Position numbers and translations under genes: made by a program. From Nostoc sp. T09 (lineage in GTDB: Bacteria; Cyanobacteriota; Cyanobacteriia; Cyanobacteriales; Nostocaceae): a stretch of 64,000 nt of DNA. The notes under the pieces are model-generated. The model was not told where the DNA came from and made no database searches. It saw nothing but the letters and a program-made list of their open reading frames with translations. Shown piece by piece: positions 18,952 to 29,650 of the stretch. The first letter of the stretch is position 1. Each line of letters starts with the position of its first letter. The stretch is from the NCBI RefSeq assembly GCF_002154695.1, contig NZ_MTAV01000082.1, positions 1 through 64,000 of the forward strand, in the 5' to 3' direction.

Positions 18952-19255
18952 TACTATTTTGAAAAACGATTGTGACAGATTAATTGCTCAAACACTTATG
19001 CGATAAGTTTTTCACAATCTAAAATCTAAAATGCCATAAGCTACCTACAGGGTCATCTAGCCAATATATTTAAAATGGAAACATGGAGAAGAAAACTCAG
19101 GCTAGTCTCCGTGTCATAATAATTTTGGGTTCAAGGTGTTACCTAATTGCCGAGCAAAAAAAGCTCTCCGCATCATCCGTCGCTGTGTATCTGCGTCAGC
19201 CTCAACGATCAGTATTTAACTGACTCAATATTAGCGATCGCATATTGCTGAACCT
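18952..19255. other. Intergenic region between convergent cupin and NarL-type genes
   Basis: 304 bp with short repeats (AATCTAAAATCTAAAAT) and no reading frame of interest. As it lies between two gene ends it needs no promoter. I see no strong hairpin with a T-run. Confidence 0.45.
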
Positions 19256-19969
19256 TTAATGCACCAAACCAGCACGCAAAGCCCTTACAGCAGCTTGCGT
19301 TCTGTCAGCAACACAGAGTTTACTCAAAATCCCCCGAACGTGAGTTTTGACAGTACCGATAGTCAGATAAAGTTTGTTAGCAATTTCTGCGTTATCATGA
19401 CCAGCAACAATCAACTCTAACACTTCCATTTCTCGTGGAGTCAAGGGACAAGTTTCTATAGTTTTCTCAAGTTCTGAGTCAAGACCATCAATCATCACCC
19501 TTTTGCCGCTTGTTCCTCCGAGGACATTATCTTGGCGTACCTGCTTGAGTACAACATCGGCTATTGCTGGGTCAATCCAGGGGCTACCTGTATAAGTAGT
19601 TTTCACTGCATCTACTAAGCGATCGCTCTCAATATCCTTCATACAATAAGAATCTGCTCCCGCCCCAAACGCAGCCAAAACAGCTTCCTCGCTGTTTTGC
19701 ATTGTGAGAATCAAAACTTTTGTCGTCAGGTCTTGATGGTCTTGTTGGCTTTGCCTGTACCTGCGTGTCAATTCGATGCCATCCATATCTGGTAAACCAA
19801 TGTCGATAGTGGCAACATCTGGCTTTAGCGTCAACAGAAGTTGCAATCCATCCGTGGCGTTGGCAGCCTCACCAATAATTTTGATGTCTGTCTCAGCTTG
19901 TAAAGCAGCCCGTAAGCCTATTCTGGTAAGGTTGTGGTCTTCAATCACAACGACCTTAATCTCACTCAT
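19256..19969 (-). CDS. NarL/FixJ-type response regulator (REC-LuxR HTH), paralogue A
   Basis: 237 residues. REC occupies 1-125 with acidic residues ED at 10-11, phospho-acceptor D56 (TIDIGLPDMDG) and the Lys of YCMKDIES. The LuxR/GerE helix-turn-helix occupies ~172-235 (LTPREMEVLELIVAGHDNAE; GTVKTHVRGILSKL). It is closely similar over its whole length to the regulator at 32615-33331; both end in TQ-AVRALRAGLV. No kinase overlaps it; the nearest is the divergent REC-histidine kinase at 20317. Sequestering or cross-talk between the two paralogues is possible. Confidence 0.93.
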   Translation of the reverse strand: MSEIKVVVIEDHNLTRIGLRAALQAETDIKIIGEAANATDGLQLLLTLKPDVATIDIGLPDMDGIELTRRYRQSQQDHQDLTTKVLILTMQNSEEAVLAAFGAGADSYCMKDIESDRLVDAVKTTYTGSPWIDPAIADVVLKQVRQDNVLGGTSGKRVMIDGLDSELEKTIETCPLTPREMEVLELIVAGHDNAEIANKLYLTIGTVKTHVRGILSKLCVADRTQAAVRALRAGLVH

Positions 19970-20316
19970 GGCTGTTACCTCTATCCGGGTCTATCTAAAG
20001 TACAGAATAAAATAACTTTGCTATCTTACTCTGAAGTTTATACCAAAAGGGAGATGATAGTAATTTTATAAAAAATACATCTAACTAAAGTCGTAAACCC
20101 TCTATCTTAAGGGCCTAAAGCTAAAAATTTTGCCAAAAAAGTTTAATTAAGCTTTTATGCATCTATCAATAGATAGATTTTTTGTTTAATATAATTAACT
20201 AAATAAGATCGCCTTAAGATAGATAAACAGATAATTTCGTTCAACTGAGAAAATTTTAATTCAAAGAATTGTGTATTGAAGTTAGCAGGTTTAAGCAATT
20301 AATTTTCTAATTAACC
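19970..20316. other. Divergent promoter region with hairpin at 20161-20178
   Basis: This 347-bp AT-rich region separates the minus-strand NarL-type regulator from the plus-strand REC-kinase and must carry both promoters. An inverted repeat ATCTATC-AATA-GATAGAT (20161-20178) is followed by TTTTTT. It could be an operator or a terminator-like hairpin. No gene is visible. Confidence 0.5.
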
Positions 20317-21423
20317 ATGTCACTAAAGAATCTTGTGAAAAAAGACAACATCTTAGTTGTTGATGATGTTTATGACAATTTACTACTCTTAGAAACAGTC
20401 TTACAAGAAGATGACTATGAAGTTATTTTGGCGGAAGATAGCAAAACTGCTTTGGCTATAGTTGAGAAGTCGCCACCAGACTTAATACTGCTTGATATTA
20501 TGATGCCAGAATTAGATGGCTATGAATTCACTCGCCGCATTCGACAAAATCAAACTTTACCATACATCCCTATCTTATTAATTACTGCTCACATTTACTC
20601 TAGTGTTGTTGAAGGACTTGATGCAGGTGCTGATGATTTTATTCGTAAACCATTTGATCCAGATGAGTTAAATGCACGGGTTCGTTCTCTTTTGCGTTTG
20701 AAACACACTATAGACGAACGCGACCACATGGCTAGTCTACGGGAAGATTTCGTTTCGCGGTTTACTCACGATTTACGGACACCTCTAGTGGCTGCAAATA
20801 GAGTATTAAAATTAATGCGAGAAGGCATGTTTTGCTCTGGTACACCAGAATTTACTCAAACTATTAATACTATGATTGGCAGCAATCAAGATTTGCTGGC
20901 AATGGTAAATACTTTATTAGAAGTTTATCGACATGAAGCTGGTTGTAAAAACCTAAGTTTTTATCCTTTTGATATTCAAGAATTAGTTCAGGAAGTTACT
21001 CAAGAATTGAAACCACTGGCGGAAGAAAAAAACTTAGTATTAAAGGCGGAACTGGACGAAGAAAGCCTCAATGTACAAACAGAGACAGCAACTATAGTAA
21101 TAGGCGATCGCATAGAATTGCGCCGAGTTTTAACTAATATTATCGGCAATGCAATTAAATTTACCACAACAGGTTATATAGATATTAGTTTATATTTAGA
21201 TACAAATAATGTACTGATTAAAATTCTAGATACAGGCCCTGGAATTTCTCAACAAGACCAAGCAATGTTATTTGAGCGGTTTCGTCCGGGTAAACATACA
21301 GGTTCAGGTAGCGGTTTAGGACTGTATCTATCTCGTTGCATTATCGAATCACATCAAGGTTCAATTAACGTTCAATCAGAGCCTGGACATGGGAGTACAT
21401 TTACTATCAGTTTACCGAGATGA
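20317..21423 (+). CDS. Hybrid response regulator-histidine kinase (REC-HisKA-HATPase)
   Basis: 368 residues, soluble. REC is at the N-terminus (8-125) with D60 in LILLDIMMPELDG and the Lys of FIRKPFDPDE. HisKA follows (~140-205) with the phospho-accepting His in FTHDLRTPL. The HATPase_c domain (~250-368) has NIIGNAIKFT, DTGPGIS and GSGLGLYLSR. An N-terminal receiver placed before a kinase core lets one system's phosphate control another kinase, so it is probably an intermediate in a phosphorelay. It lacks its own sensor domain. It sits next to the divergent NarL-type regulator, a plausible target. Confidence 0.93.
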   Translation: MSLKNLVKKDNILVVDDVYDNLLLLETVLQEDDYEVILAEDSKTALAIVEKSPPDLILLDIMMPELDGYEFTRRIRQNQTLPYIPILLITAHIYSSVVEGLDAGADDFIRKPFDPDELNARVRSLLRLKHTIDERDHMASLREDFVSRFTHDLRTPLVAANRVLKLMREGMFCSGTPEFTQTINTMIGSNQDLLAMVNTLLEVYRHEAGCKNLSFYPFDIQELVQEVTQELKPLAEEKNLVLKAELDEESLNVQTETATIVIGDRIELRRVLTNIIGNAIKFTTTGYIDISLYLDTNNVLIKILDTGPGISQQDQAMLFERFRPGKHTGSGSGLGLYLSRCIIESHQGSINVQSEPGHGSTFTISLPR

Positions 21424-21520
21424 AATATCTCACTTACATTAATAAAATAGCGTCCGCTGTGGCAAGTAGCGAACACTATAAACACTATGGCAAAAAAGGA
21501 GACACTAAACACTAATTTAA

Positions 21521-21730
21521 TTACTTATCAACATCTGGAACGAAATCGGGACGTTCTTTATCTTCCCAGCCTACAGGACGTTTGGAATTGTACCAAGCAA
21601 TAGAGCCGATAATTGCAGCTGCAACAAAACCTACAATTAAAACAGTTGTCAGGGCAAGAGAATAGCTAGAACTTTCTGCTGCTACAGCTGCTTGTGTTAA
21701 AAGGTAACTAAAGGCAATATTCATCATCAT
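21521..21730 (-). CDS. Small single-span membrane protein, possibly Psb35-like
   Basis: 69 residues starting MMMNIAF, preceded by AGGTT. An N-terminal signal-like segment ends near AVAAESS, one strong membrane helix follows (ALTTVLIVGFVAAAIIGSIAW), and the tail is charged and soluble (YNSKRPVGWEDKERPDF). The layout resembles small thylakoid proteins of photosystem II assembly; I considered Psb35, but I cannot confirm it without an alignment. It is transcribed in the same direction as the CsbD gene, 129 bp downstream of it. Real gene likely; function uncertain. Confidence 0.65.
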   Translation of the reverse strand: MMMNIAFSYLLTQAAVAAESSSYSLALTTVLIVGFVAAAIIGSIAWYNSKRPVGWEDKERPDFVPDVDK

Positions 21731-21859
21731 TTTTTAACCTGAATCTAGTAATAAATCAAAGCTAGCGATATTTTTAACAAGACTATAATTATCTGAGTCC
21801 AGAAGGAATAGTAAAATAATTGTTTACTTTTACTATTCCTTCTTCCTGAATAGCTGTTA

Positions 21860-22042
21860 TTAGTCTAAAGCCTTCTTAACTTCATCTTTGAGGTTTTCGG
21901 CTGTATGACGAACTTGAGATTCTGCTTGCTTTGCTTGACCTTCGGCTTTGTCGTTAGGATTGCCAGTAACTTCACCGACTGCTTCTTGAACTTTACCTTC
22001 AATATTTTTGGCAACAGCTTTAGCTCTATTTTCAAGACTCAT
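21860..22042 (-). CDS. CsbD family stress protein
   Basis: 60 residues, highly charged and Ala/Lys/Glu-rich, with no Trp and no membrane segment. The pattern NIEGKVQEAVGEVTGNPNDK is the CsbD signature, followed by AEGQAKQAESQ. A clear GGAG lies just ahead of the ATG. CsbD-like proteins are small stress-induced proteins of unknown molecular function (sigma-B regulon in Bacillus). Its place within a cluster of signalling and stress genes fits that role. Confidence 0.9.
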   Translation of the reverse strand: MSLENRAKAVAKNIEGKVQEAVGEVTGNPNDKAEGQAKQAESQVRHTAENLKDEVKKALD

Positions 22043-22309
22043 AACATTCTCCTAATTAATATTGATTATTTGCTTAAGGCTTATCAAGCCATCCAATATT
22101 TATAGATTATCTTTTTATTTTTGAGTGTGCTTCTATCTTCAGAAGAAAATCAATAAATGTTTCTCTATTCCTAATACATAGTTTTTTCATAACTGGGTTC
22201 ATCTTCAAGATTTACAACCAAAATCTTCAGATATAAGCACAGAGTTGCCATTTCTATCGCCAGATAAAGGGTTTTGGCTCTGTAGATAGGCGGAGCATAG
22301 AGGCAAGAA

Positions 22310-23032
22310 ATGATAATTTATCTAGCTAGCGATCGCCAAAATAAAAAAATGACATTAGCAAAGCAGCAATTAGCAGTAGGTGTTTTTGCCAAATTTTCGG
22401 ATGTAGAATTAGCAGTTTTTCGATTAATAGGTGCTAATTTTCCGATGATTAAAGTGTCTGTAGTTTGTGCCGTGACTAGTAGTCTGAACGGTGTATTAGT
22501 AGGTTTGGGAATTCCTGAAGATGAAAGAAAGGTTTTCATCGACTTAGTTTCCCAAGGTTACTACTTAGTGATCGTCAAAGCTACACCAGAAGAAATTAGC
22601 ATGGCTGAAAAGATTCTCAGTCAAGGTAGCATTCAACAATGGGCAGCTTCTTCAGTATCCTCTCACTCAACAGGCCGCTATAAAAATGCAGTTGCTCTGT
22701 TTTTTAATCACCACAGTACAGAACAAGCTCTGATCGAATTAAAAGTAGCTGGCTATCCAATGAATCAAGTTTCTCTTGTTACTCAAGGAATGCTACTGAA
22801 TGAGACTCTTAGCGAAGTCAAGGTTTTTAGTAAAGATGACTGGATAATATTAAAAATTCCTGAGAATATTGCCGGACCTTATAAAAGTTTTTTGGCTTTG
22901 GATGGTTATCTGTTAGTGCTAGGAGGTACTGATATCCAAATTGCAGCGGCAAGAACTATTTTACAGGCTAATGGAGTTGAAGATTTCCATATTTATCATC
23001 CACTTGTTAGTTCTGCTATTAATAAATTTTAA
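22310..23032 (+). CDS. Protein with two general-stress-protein-17M-like (YflT-type) domains
   Basis: 240 residues from the ATG at 22310 with GAGG in front (GAGGCAAGAA). Two halves repeat the same pattern: QLAVGVFAKFSDVELAVFRL then FPMIKVSVV (about 18-55), and VALFFNHHSTEQALIELK then YPMNQVSLVTQG (about 128-165). This looks like an internal duplication of the heat-induced stress protein YflT / general stress protein 17M domain. No catalytic residues are apparent. It is flanked by the CsbD gene and a large hybrid kinase. An alternative ATG at 22349 would remove 13 residues without touching the domains. Confidence 0.7.
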   Translation: MIIYLASDRQNKKMTLAKQQLAVGVFAKFSDVELAVFRLIGANFPMIKVSVVCAVTSSLNGVLVGLGIPEDERKVFIDLVSQGYYLVIVKATPEEISMAEKILSQGSIQQWAASSVSSHSTGRYKNAVALFFNHHSTEQALIELKVAGYPMNQVSLVTQGMLLNETLSEVKVFSKDDWIILKIPENIAGPYKSFLALDGYLLVLGGTDIQIAAARTILQANGVEDFHIYHPLVSSAINKF

Positions 23033-23053
23033 TAACATTTTTTGGCATAAAAA

Positions 23054-23077
23054 AAGCAGTCTGTATGTAGACTGCTT
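23054..23077 (+). terminator. Hairpin after the duplicated-stress-domain gene
   Basis: A perfect 9-bp stem, AAGCAGTCT / AGACTGCTT, with a 6-nt loop and an A-run in front. It lies 21 bp after the stop at 23032. It could also serve the convergent small gene at 23209-23424. Confidence 0.65.
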
Positions 23078-23208
23078 ATAGACATTTTCATCAACCAACG
23101 ATAAAATTCAAAACTGAGAAATTGATTAGCGTGAATATACTTTTATATTTATATTTTTGTAAACAGTAATTTCTTTGAACAGCATCAGATTGAAGAAGCG
23201 ACAACAAT

Positions 23209-23424
23209 CTAGTTTACTGACAAGGCAATATCCGTTTCAAATAACAAAATAGTAGTTTCATCACCAATCCTGCCCATTTCTGGTTCTTCTCCCATTTCCA
23301 TTTTTACAAGATAAGCCCAAGTTTGGGAATCAGGGCTACATTTAACTATCATTCCCTCGCCACCAATAAATTCTACTGTTTGCCCTTGATTAAATTTGGG
23401 TATTGTCAAACTTCTTGCACTCAT
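23209..23424 (-). CDS. Small conserved hypothetical protein
   Basis: 71 residues from the ATG at 23424, chosen because GGGG lies five bases in front of it; an in-frame ATG at 23442 would add six residues. The sequence has beta-rich spacing (GQTVEFIGGEGMIVKCSP; TWAYLVKMEMGEEPEMG; TTILLFETDIAL), suggesting a small barrel such as an SH3-like fold. There is no signal peptide and no cysteine pair. I do not recognise the family. It is convergent with the stress-domain gene. Confidence 0.55.
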   Translation of the reverse strand: MSARSLTIPKFNQGQTVEFIGGEGMIVKCSPDSQTWAYLVKMEMGEEPEMGRIGDETTILLFETDIALSVN

Positions 23425-23750
23425 TACAACCCCGTTTTTCATAAAATATAATCTCTATTTAATTTATAGTGCAACTTACTTATTTTATTATCTATCGAAA
23501 GTTTAAATGTCTAGATTAATCATTTAAATCTAGAGAATTAAGTTCTGAAATCTCCAGGATGAATACTAGTTTTCATAAACTTATTTTTCATCTTGAATCA
23601 TCTAATTCTCGCATTTGTATTACTTTCTGTTAAAATATCATAAAAACTGTTAAAAAATGTATTGCTACTAATTATGTAATGTCTTTGTTATTGAAACAAG
23701 ACAGCAAGAGTAATACTTGAAAGCCGATATAGTCGAAATTGAAATTTGAA
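23425..23750. other. AT-rich divergent intergenic region before hybrid kinase
   Basis: 326 bp between divergent genes, so it should contain promoters for both. An imperfect inverted repeat (TGTCTTTGTT / AACAAGACA, about 23681-23704) lies ~50 bp before the kinase start. I see no gene or RNA. Confidence 0.45.
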
Positions 23751-26700
23751 ATGTTAAAGCGTTTGCAGATTGGAAGCAAAATCGGAGCTAGTTTCGCTCT
23801 GAGTCTGGCAATTTTAAGCACAATTGGTTTAATCTCCTATCGCACTACTAATGACTTGATTACAACTTCATCAAGGGAAAGCCATACCTACCAAGTGCTG
23901 GGGCTGCTAGAAGACCTAAGTTCTAAACTTCAAGAAGCTGAAACTGGACAGCGTGGTTACATAATTACTGGATCAAAGCCTTATTTAGAGCCTTATCAGA
24001 CAGCGATAAAATCCATAGACCAACCTATCAAACAACTGCGTACTTTAACTTCTGATAACTCCAATCAACAACGTCGGCTTGATATGTTGGAGCCGCTGAT
24101 TACCGAAAGAGTAAATGTCATGCAAAGAGTGATTGACTTGCGGGAAAATCAGGGCTTTGAAGCTGCTCAGAAAGTAGTTCTTCAAAATGAGGGAAAGCGG
24201 TTAATGGAGAAAATCCGCAACCTGACTGAGGAGATGACAACAGAGGAACATCAATTATTAGATAAACGTTCTAGGAAAGTACAAACCGCAGCAGAAGCAA
24301 CTCTTGCTACTATTAGCTATGGTATTCCTATATCTTTTATATTGATAGCTTTGATTGGGTATCTGCTGTCACGCAATATATCGAAACCTCTAGGGCAAAT
24401 CTCTCGCGTAGCGGAAAAGATTGCTGATGGTGATTTGTCAGCTAACTTACCAAATACAGAACACCAAGATGAGGTAGGTTTATTGACACGCAGTTTCAAT
24501 CAAATGATTGTTAATTTGCGAGCAACTCAGCAAAAAAATGAGGAAGAAAATTGGTTAAAGTCAAATTTGGCTGAGTTTAGTAACCTTCTTCAAGGACGCA
24601 GAAATTTAGCAACTGTTACTCAGTTACTCTTATCGCGGTTAGCGCCTTTAGTAGGAGCGCAACATGGCATTTTTTATGTGATGGATGCGCTAGACAATCA
24701 GCCTGTATTGAAGTTAATTGCTAGCTATGCTTACAGTGAGCGGAAAAATTTAGCCAATCAATTTCGCTTAGGAGAAGGATTAGTAGGACAGTGTGCTTTA
24801 GAAGGGCAGAGAATTTTATTAACAAAAGTTCCCAATGATTATATTCGGATAAGTTCCGGCTTAGGAGAAGCTCCGCCATTAAATATTGTTGTCTTGCCTG
24901 TATTGTTTGAAAAGCAGGTAACTGCTGTAATTGAATTGGCATCTTTTCAAAGTTTTAATGAATTACATTTAATTTTTTTGGAGCAAGTTAGCGAAGTAAT
25001 TGGTGTAGCTTTAAATGCTATTAATTCCGATATGCTAACTCAGCAACTCCTCCACCAATCTCAAGAATTAACCGAGGAATTGCAAAATCAACAAGAAGAA
25101 CTCAAGCACAGCAATCAACTTTTACAAGAACAGGCACAGGAGTTGGAAGAATCACAATTACTATTGAAGCAACAACAGGAGGAAATGCAGCAATCCAATG
25201 AAGAATTACAAAAGTTAAATGAAGAGTTGGAAGAAAAGGCAGAATTATTAGCGGTACAAAAACGAGAAGTTGAAGAGAAAAATCAACAGATTGAACGAGC
25301 TAGGCTGGCTTTAGAAGATAAAGCCAAACAATTAACTTTAACTTCTAAATATAAATCAGAATTTTTAGCAAATATGTCCCATGAGTTGCGGACACCGCTA
25401 AATAGCTTGTTAATTTTAGCAAGATTAATGTCAGAAAACCCTGAGGGTAATTTAACAGATAAGCAAATAGAATATAGCCAAACAATATATAATGCTGGGA
25501 CAGATCTATTAGAGTTAATCAATGAAATTTTAGATTTGGCTAAAATCGAATCTGGAACTTTTATTTTAGAAAATAAGCAAGTAATTTTTACAGATTTGCA
25601 AAGTTACCTACAATCAACATTCCGTCAAATTGCTCAAGAAAAAAGACTTAGTTTTAATATAGAATTTGATGAAAAACTGCCACATGGATTTAATACTGAC
25701 ATCAAACGCTTACAACAAATTTTGAATAACTTGTTGGCGAATGCTTTTAAGTTTACCGAACAGGGAGGAGTCACTTTACAAGTTAGCATGGCAGGAGCCG
25801 ACACGGTTGCTTTTGCAGTGAGGGATACGGGTATTGGTATTGCTACAGACAAACAGCAACTAATTTTTGAAGCCTTCCAACAAGCAGATGGGACAACTAG
25901 CCGCAAATATGGTGGAACAGGCTTAGGTTTATCTATCAGCCGTGAACTGGCTCATCTGTTGGGTGGGAGAATTGAACTGGTTAGTCAACCAGGATTGGGA
26001 AGTACTTTTACTCTTTATTTACCCATACAGGGAGTTCGGACAAAGGAACAAGGTAAAGAAGAAATTATTTTTGAAGACAAGAGGAAGGATAAACAGAAGA
26101 AAATTTCACCACTTCACCCTGTAGCCTCAAGCTCTGCGAATATTCAAACCAAAGTTGCAGACGATCGCGATATTATTCAACCAGGTGACAGAGTTTTGCT
26201 GGTGATTGAAGATGATGTAAAATTTGCCCGCATCTTGCTAGAAATGGCACGACAACAAGGGTTTAAAGTTTTGGTGGCTTTAGACAGTAAACAAGGTTTA
26301 ACGCTAGCACAACAGTTTAAACCCAATGCGATTACATTAGATATTTGTATGCCAGATATGGATGGTTGGATGGTGCTTGACCGCCTCAAACATGATTCGG
26401 AAACTCGCCACATTCCAGTACACATATTTTCGATTGATGATCGGCAGCAACGCGGGTTAGAGTTAGGAGCGATCGCCTACTTGCAAAAGCCTGTTTCTAA
26501 AGAACAATTAACTGAGGCTTTAATTGATATTAAAAGCTTTATCGAGCGTAAGGTAAAAAATTTACTAGTAATCGAAGATGACACAGTACAAGCTCGCAGT
26601 ATTATTGAACTGATCGGCAATGGCGATGTTCAAAGTACGGCGGTAAATACAGCAGCAGCAGCGTTAGCTACATTGCAATCCAAGCGTATTGATTGTATTG

Positions 26701-27359
26701 TGCTGGATTTGGGTTTACCTGATATGAGTGGGTTAGAGCTAATTGAGCAAATTAAAAAACAACCCAACTTACGGAAAATTCCCATCATTGTATACACAGG
26801 TAAACAACTCTCCCGTCAAGAAGAAACTCAACTGCGACGGCTAGCAGAAACGATAATTATAAAAGATGTGCGATCGCCTGAGCGTTTACTCGATGAAACT
26901 GCCTTATTTTTACATCGTATTCAGGCAAACTTACCCCAGCCGAAGCGGCAAATGCTAGAGCAGCTTCGTAATTCCGACTCGGTACTTGCACATAAAAAGA
27001 TTTTAATTATCGATGATGACGTGCGGAATATCTTTGCAATCACTAGCTTGTTAGAAGGCTATCAAATGCAAGTATTATTTGCTGAAAATGGTAGAGATGG
27101 CATTGAGGTTCTGCAAGCTAATCCTGATATAAATGCCGTCTTGATGGATGTAATGATGCCAGAAATGGATGGTTATGAAACAACTCGTGCTATCCGTCAA
27201 CAACAGCAATTTCGTTCGCTGCCGATAATTGCTTTAACTGCGAAAGCCATGCAAGGTGATAGAGAAAAATGCATCGAAGCCGGAGCATCAGATTATATTA
27301 CTAAACCTGTAGATACTGAGCAATTACTCTCGCTGCTGCGGGTTTGGTTGTATCGGTAA
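23751..27359 (+). CDS. CHASE3-HAMP-GAF hybrid histidine kinase with three receiver domains
   Basis: About 1202 residues from the ATG at 23751; a TTG four codons upstream is less likely. Domain order: membrane helix 1 (~8-28), periplasmic CHASE3 (~40-180, with [11 protein letters not shown]), helix 2 (~185-205), HAMP (~206-258, [12 protein letters not shown]), GAF (~280-425), a Gln/Glu-rich coiled coil (~430-530), HisKA with [14 protein letters not shown] (~535-550), HATPase (~650-760, DTGIGIA and [10 protein letters not shown]), then REC1 (~815-930), REC2 (~936-1050) and REC3 (~1080-1200). Each receiver has a recognisable acceptor Asp ([30 protein letters not shown]). This build often occurs with CheR and CheB genes, which indeed lie 3 kb downstream. 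Confidence 0.95.
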   Translation: MLKRLQIGSKIGASFALSLAILSTIGLISYRTTNDLITTSSRESHTYQVLGLLEDLSSKLQEAETGQRGYIITGSKPYLEPYQTAIKSIDQPIKQLRTLTSDNSNQQRRLDMLEPLITERVNVMQRVIDLRENQGFEAAQKVVLQNEGKRLMEKIRNLTEEMTTEEHQLLDKRSRKVQTAAEATLATISYGIPISFILIALIGYLLSRNISKPLGQISRVAEKIADGDLSANLPNTEHQDEVGLLTRSFNQMIVNLRATQQKNEEENWLKSNLAEFSNLLQGRRNLATVTQLLLSRLAPLVGAQHGIFYVMDALDNQPVLKLIASYAYSERKNLANQFRLGEGLVGQCALEGQRILLTKVPNDYIRISSGLGEAPPLNIVVLPVLFEKQVTAVIELASFQSFNELHLIFLEQVSEVIGVALNAINSDMLTQQLLHQSQELTEELQNQQEELKHSNQLLQEQAQELEESQLLLKQQQEEMQQSNEELQKLNEELEEKAELLAVQKREVEEKNQQIERARLALEDKAKQLTLTSKYKSEFLANMSHELRTPLNSLLILARLMSENPEGNLTDKQIEYSQTIYNAGTDLLELINEILDLAKIESGTFILENKQVIFTDLQSYLQSTFRQIAQEKRLSFNIEFDEKLPHGFNTDIKRLQQILNNLLANAFKFTEQGGVTLQVSMAGADTVAFAVRDTGIGIATDKQQLIFEAFQQADGTTSRKYGGTGLGLSISRELAHLLGGRIELVSQPGLGSTFTLYLPIQGVRTKEQGKEEIIFEDKRKDKQKKISPLHPVASSSANIQTKVADDRDIIQPGDRVLLVIEDDVKFARILLEMARQQGFKVLVALDSKQGLTLAQQFKPNAITLDICMPDMDGWMVLDRLKHDSETRHIPVHIFSIDDRQQRGLELGAIAYLQKPVSKEQLTEALIDIKSFIERKVKNLLVIEDDTVQARSIIELIGNGDVQSTAVNTAAAALATLQSKRIDCIVLDLGLPDMSGLELIEQIKKQPNLRKIPIIVYTGKQLSRQEETQLRRLAETIIIKDVRSPERLLDETALFLHRIQANLPQPKRQMLEQLRNSDSVLAHKKILIIDDDVRNIFAITSLLEGYQMQVLFAENGRDGIEVLQANPDINAVLMDVMMPEMDGYETTRAIRQQQQFRSLPIIALTAKAMQGDREKCIEAGASDYITKPVDTEQLLSLLRVWLYR

Positions 27360-27915
27360 AATGGCTGAATTCAAAGCGAAAACACCAAAATTTACCTTGA
27401 GATAGATCAAACATCTACTTTTAGTAGGTAGCAGACAAAGTATCTTTGATGGATACTAAGTAGTAATCGTATTTCATCTCACATTCATCGAATTGATCTT
27501 AACAAAATCAATCTACCCTCTACTCCTCTCTGTTCTACAAGCAGGTTCAGTGGGGATTTGGTGTTATTGAGCAAACGCAATCTCGCCTAAAGACTAACTT
27601 AACTTGGAGATAGGGAACAGGCATGAGTCAACAGTTCTCTATTCACTGTTTCCTTATACCAGAATTCTTGGACTTCAGCCAAGTTATAACTGCTAAATTT
27701 TGAAATTATCATTATTTTTTTCATAATTCAAACCGGAAATTAGCATCAAAAGCTGTAAAAATATTGCGGACTATCTTATGGATGACTCCGGTAAATCTTG
27801 AGGAAGAATCAATTAAGCCATTTTTTGTTCTGAAGTGTGATGTGCTTCTTTAAAGCTGCGTTGGAAAATGCAACTATACAACGCAGAACAAGAGTTCGCC
27901 ACAAAAAGGAATTTT
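27360..27915. other. Intergenic region before GH13 gene
   Basis: 556 bp. It contains short motifs around ATCTACTTTTAGTAGGTAG (an inverted CTACTTTTAGTAG) near 27411-27429 and a small CTTGG-CCAAG hairpin near 27668. An in-frame ATG at 27868 is passed over for the better-supported start at 27916. No other gene is seen. Confidence 0.45.
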
Positions 27916-29574
27916 ATGTCAAGTTCTATAGAATTTAATTTGTTTGCTCCTTATAACAAAGCTGTATCTTTAATTGCTTCTTTTTCTGATTGGCAAGACA
28001 TTCCAATGGAAAAGGGTGAAGATGGTTATTTTCGAGTTAGTGTAGATTTAAAAGATGGCACTTACGAATATAAATTTCGTGTACAGTCGAAAAGTTGGTT
28101 TTTTGAAGAAGACCAGTGGGTAGAGGTGACTGACCCTTATGCTACCGATATTGATGGCATGAGCGCTAGTGAAAATAGTATTGTGCGGATCAAGGATGGT
28201 GAAAAGATTGTCGATACGTATGTTTGGATGTACGACGATCGCCCATTACCTGCCGATCATGAATTAGTTATATACGAATTGCATGTTGCAGACTTCTCTG
28301 GTGGAGAAGATGATCCCAAGGAGCGAGGTAAGTACAAGCATGTCATTGAGAAGCTGGATTATCTCTGCGATTTGGGAATTAACGCCATTGAACTGATGCC
28401 AGTCAAAGAGTATCCTGGCGATTACAGTTGGGGTTATAATCCTCGGCATTTCTTTGCCACAGAATCTAGTTATGGTTCTACCGCAGATTTGAAACAGTTA
28501 ATCGATGAGTGTCATGCTAGAGGAATTCGGGTGATTATGGACGGGATTTATAACCACTCGGAAGCATCAGCACCATTAACTCAAATTGATCACGATTATT
28601 GGTATCACCATGCTCCCCGCGACCCTGATAATAACTGGGGACCAGAATTTAATTACGAACACTACGACGAAAATCTCGATATCTATCCAGCACGCAAATT
28701 TGTTGGCGATACTGTGCGTTACTGGGTTCAGGAGTACCACTTAGATGGTATTCGTTACGATGCAGCACGGCAAATTGCCAATTATGATTTTATGCATTGG
28801 ATTGTGCAGGAAGCAAAGCAAACTGCTGGAGCCAAACCCTTTTACAATATTGCCGAACACATCCCCGAAACACCTAGCATTACTAATATTGATGGCCCGA
28901 TGGATGGTTGCTGGCATGATAGCTTTTATCATTGCGTTCTAGAGCATATCGCTGGAGATACTTTTGATTTAGAACGGCTCAAAGATGTGCTGGACTGCAA
29001 ACGCCAAGGCTTTCTGGGTGCAACCAATGTAGTTAACTACCTCACCAACCATGACCACAATCATGTTATGGCAGATCTAGGCGATCGCGAAATTTTAGGT
29101 GAGGAAGCTTTCCGTCGCATTAAGTTGGGTGTAGTTCTATTAATGACTGCGGTAGGTGTTCCCTTAATTTGGATGGGTGAAGAGTTTGGTGAATTCAAGT
29201 ATAAAACTCCCAGTCAGGTAAAAATTGACTGGACATTGCTTGCTGGTGACGATAATCGCGGCTTATTTGAATATTACAAAGGTTTAATCGCTCTCCGCAA
29301 ACAAAATCATGCTCTGTATACAGAAAACATTAACTTCTTCCATGAAAATCCAGAATCTCAAGTACTAGCATATACCCGTTGGAATGGTGAAGGTTCTCGT
29401 GTGGTAGTCGTTGCCAACTTTTCTGGTGAATTTTTGGCAGGATATACAATTCCCGACTTTCCTGAAAATGGTACTTGGCACGAGTGGACAGCTAATTATG
29501 ATGTCGAAGCTGGGAATAACTCCTTGATAACTGATTTAGGCCCGTTTGAAGCTAAGGTCTTTGTTTGGCAATAA
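27916..29574 (+). CDS. GH13 alpha-amylase / branching-enzyme-like protein with N-terminal CBM48
   Basis: 552 residues from the ATG at 27916, chosen for the AAAAAGGAA just upstream; an ATG at 27868 would add 16 residues. The N-terminal ~95 residues are a CBM48/early-set domain (FSDWQDIPMEKGEDGYFRV; GTYEYKFRV). The GH13 barrel follows with all catalytic residues: nucleophile Asp near 282 (LDGIRYDAARQ), acid/base Glu near 313 (NIAEHIPE) and the third Asp near 379 (LTNHDHNH). The length and CBM48 fit the branching enzyme, glycogen-debranching and trehalohydrolase group rather than a secreted amylase, as there is no signal peptide. It lies in the stress island between a hybrid kinase and cheR. The exact specificity is not determinable. 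Confidence 0.9.
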   Translation: MSSSIEFNLFAPYNKAVSLIASFSDWQDIPMEKGEDGYFRVSVDLKDGTYEYKFRVQSKSWFFEEDQWVEVTDPYATDIDGMSASENSIVRIKDGEKIVDTYVWMYDDRPLPADHELVIYELHVADFSGGEDDPKERGKYKHVIEKLDYLCDLGINAIELMPVKEYPGDYSWGYNPRHFFATESSYGSTADLKQLIDECHARGIRVIMDGIYNHSEASAPLTQIDHDYWYHHAPRDPDNNWGPEFNYEHYDENLDIYPARKFVGDTVRYWVQEYHLDGIRYDAARQIANYDFMHWIVQEAKQTAGAKPFYNIAEHIPETPSITNIDGPMDGCWHDSFYHCVLEHIAGDTFDLERLKDVLDCKRQGFLGATNVVNYLTNHDHNHVMADLGDREILGEEAFRRIKLGVVLLMTAVGVPLIWMGEEFGEFKYKTPSQVKIDWTLLAGDDNRGLFEYYKGLIALRKQNHALYTENINFFHENPESQVLAYTRWNGEGSRVVVVANFSGEFLAGYTIPDFPENGTWHEWTANYDVEAGNNSLITDLGPFEAKVFVWQ

Positions 29575-29614
29575 CAGCCAGGAATTTTGTTCCTAGAAAC
29601 GCTATTTAGAGCAT

Positions 29615-29650
29615 AACCAGGTTTATCAACAAAACCTGGTTTTGTATTTT
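29615..29650 (+). terminator. Rho-independent terminator after GH13 gene
   Basis: A perfect 10-bp stem AACCAGGTTT / AAACCTGGTT with a 7-nt loop is followed by TTGTATTTTT, 41 bp after the stop codon. This is a textbook intrinsic terminator. Confidence 0.88.
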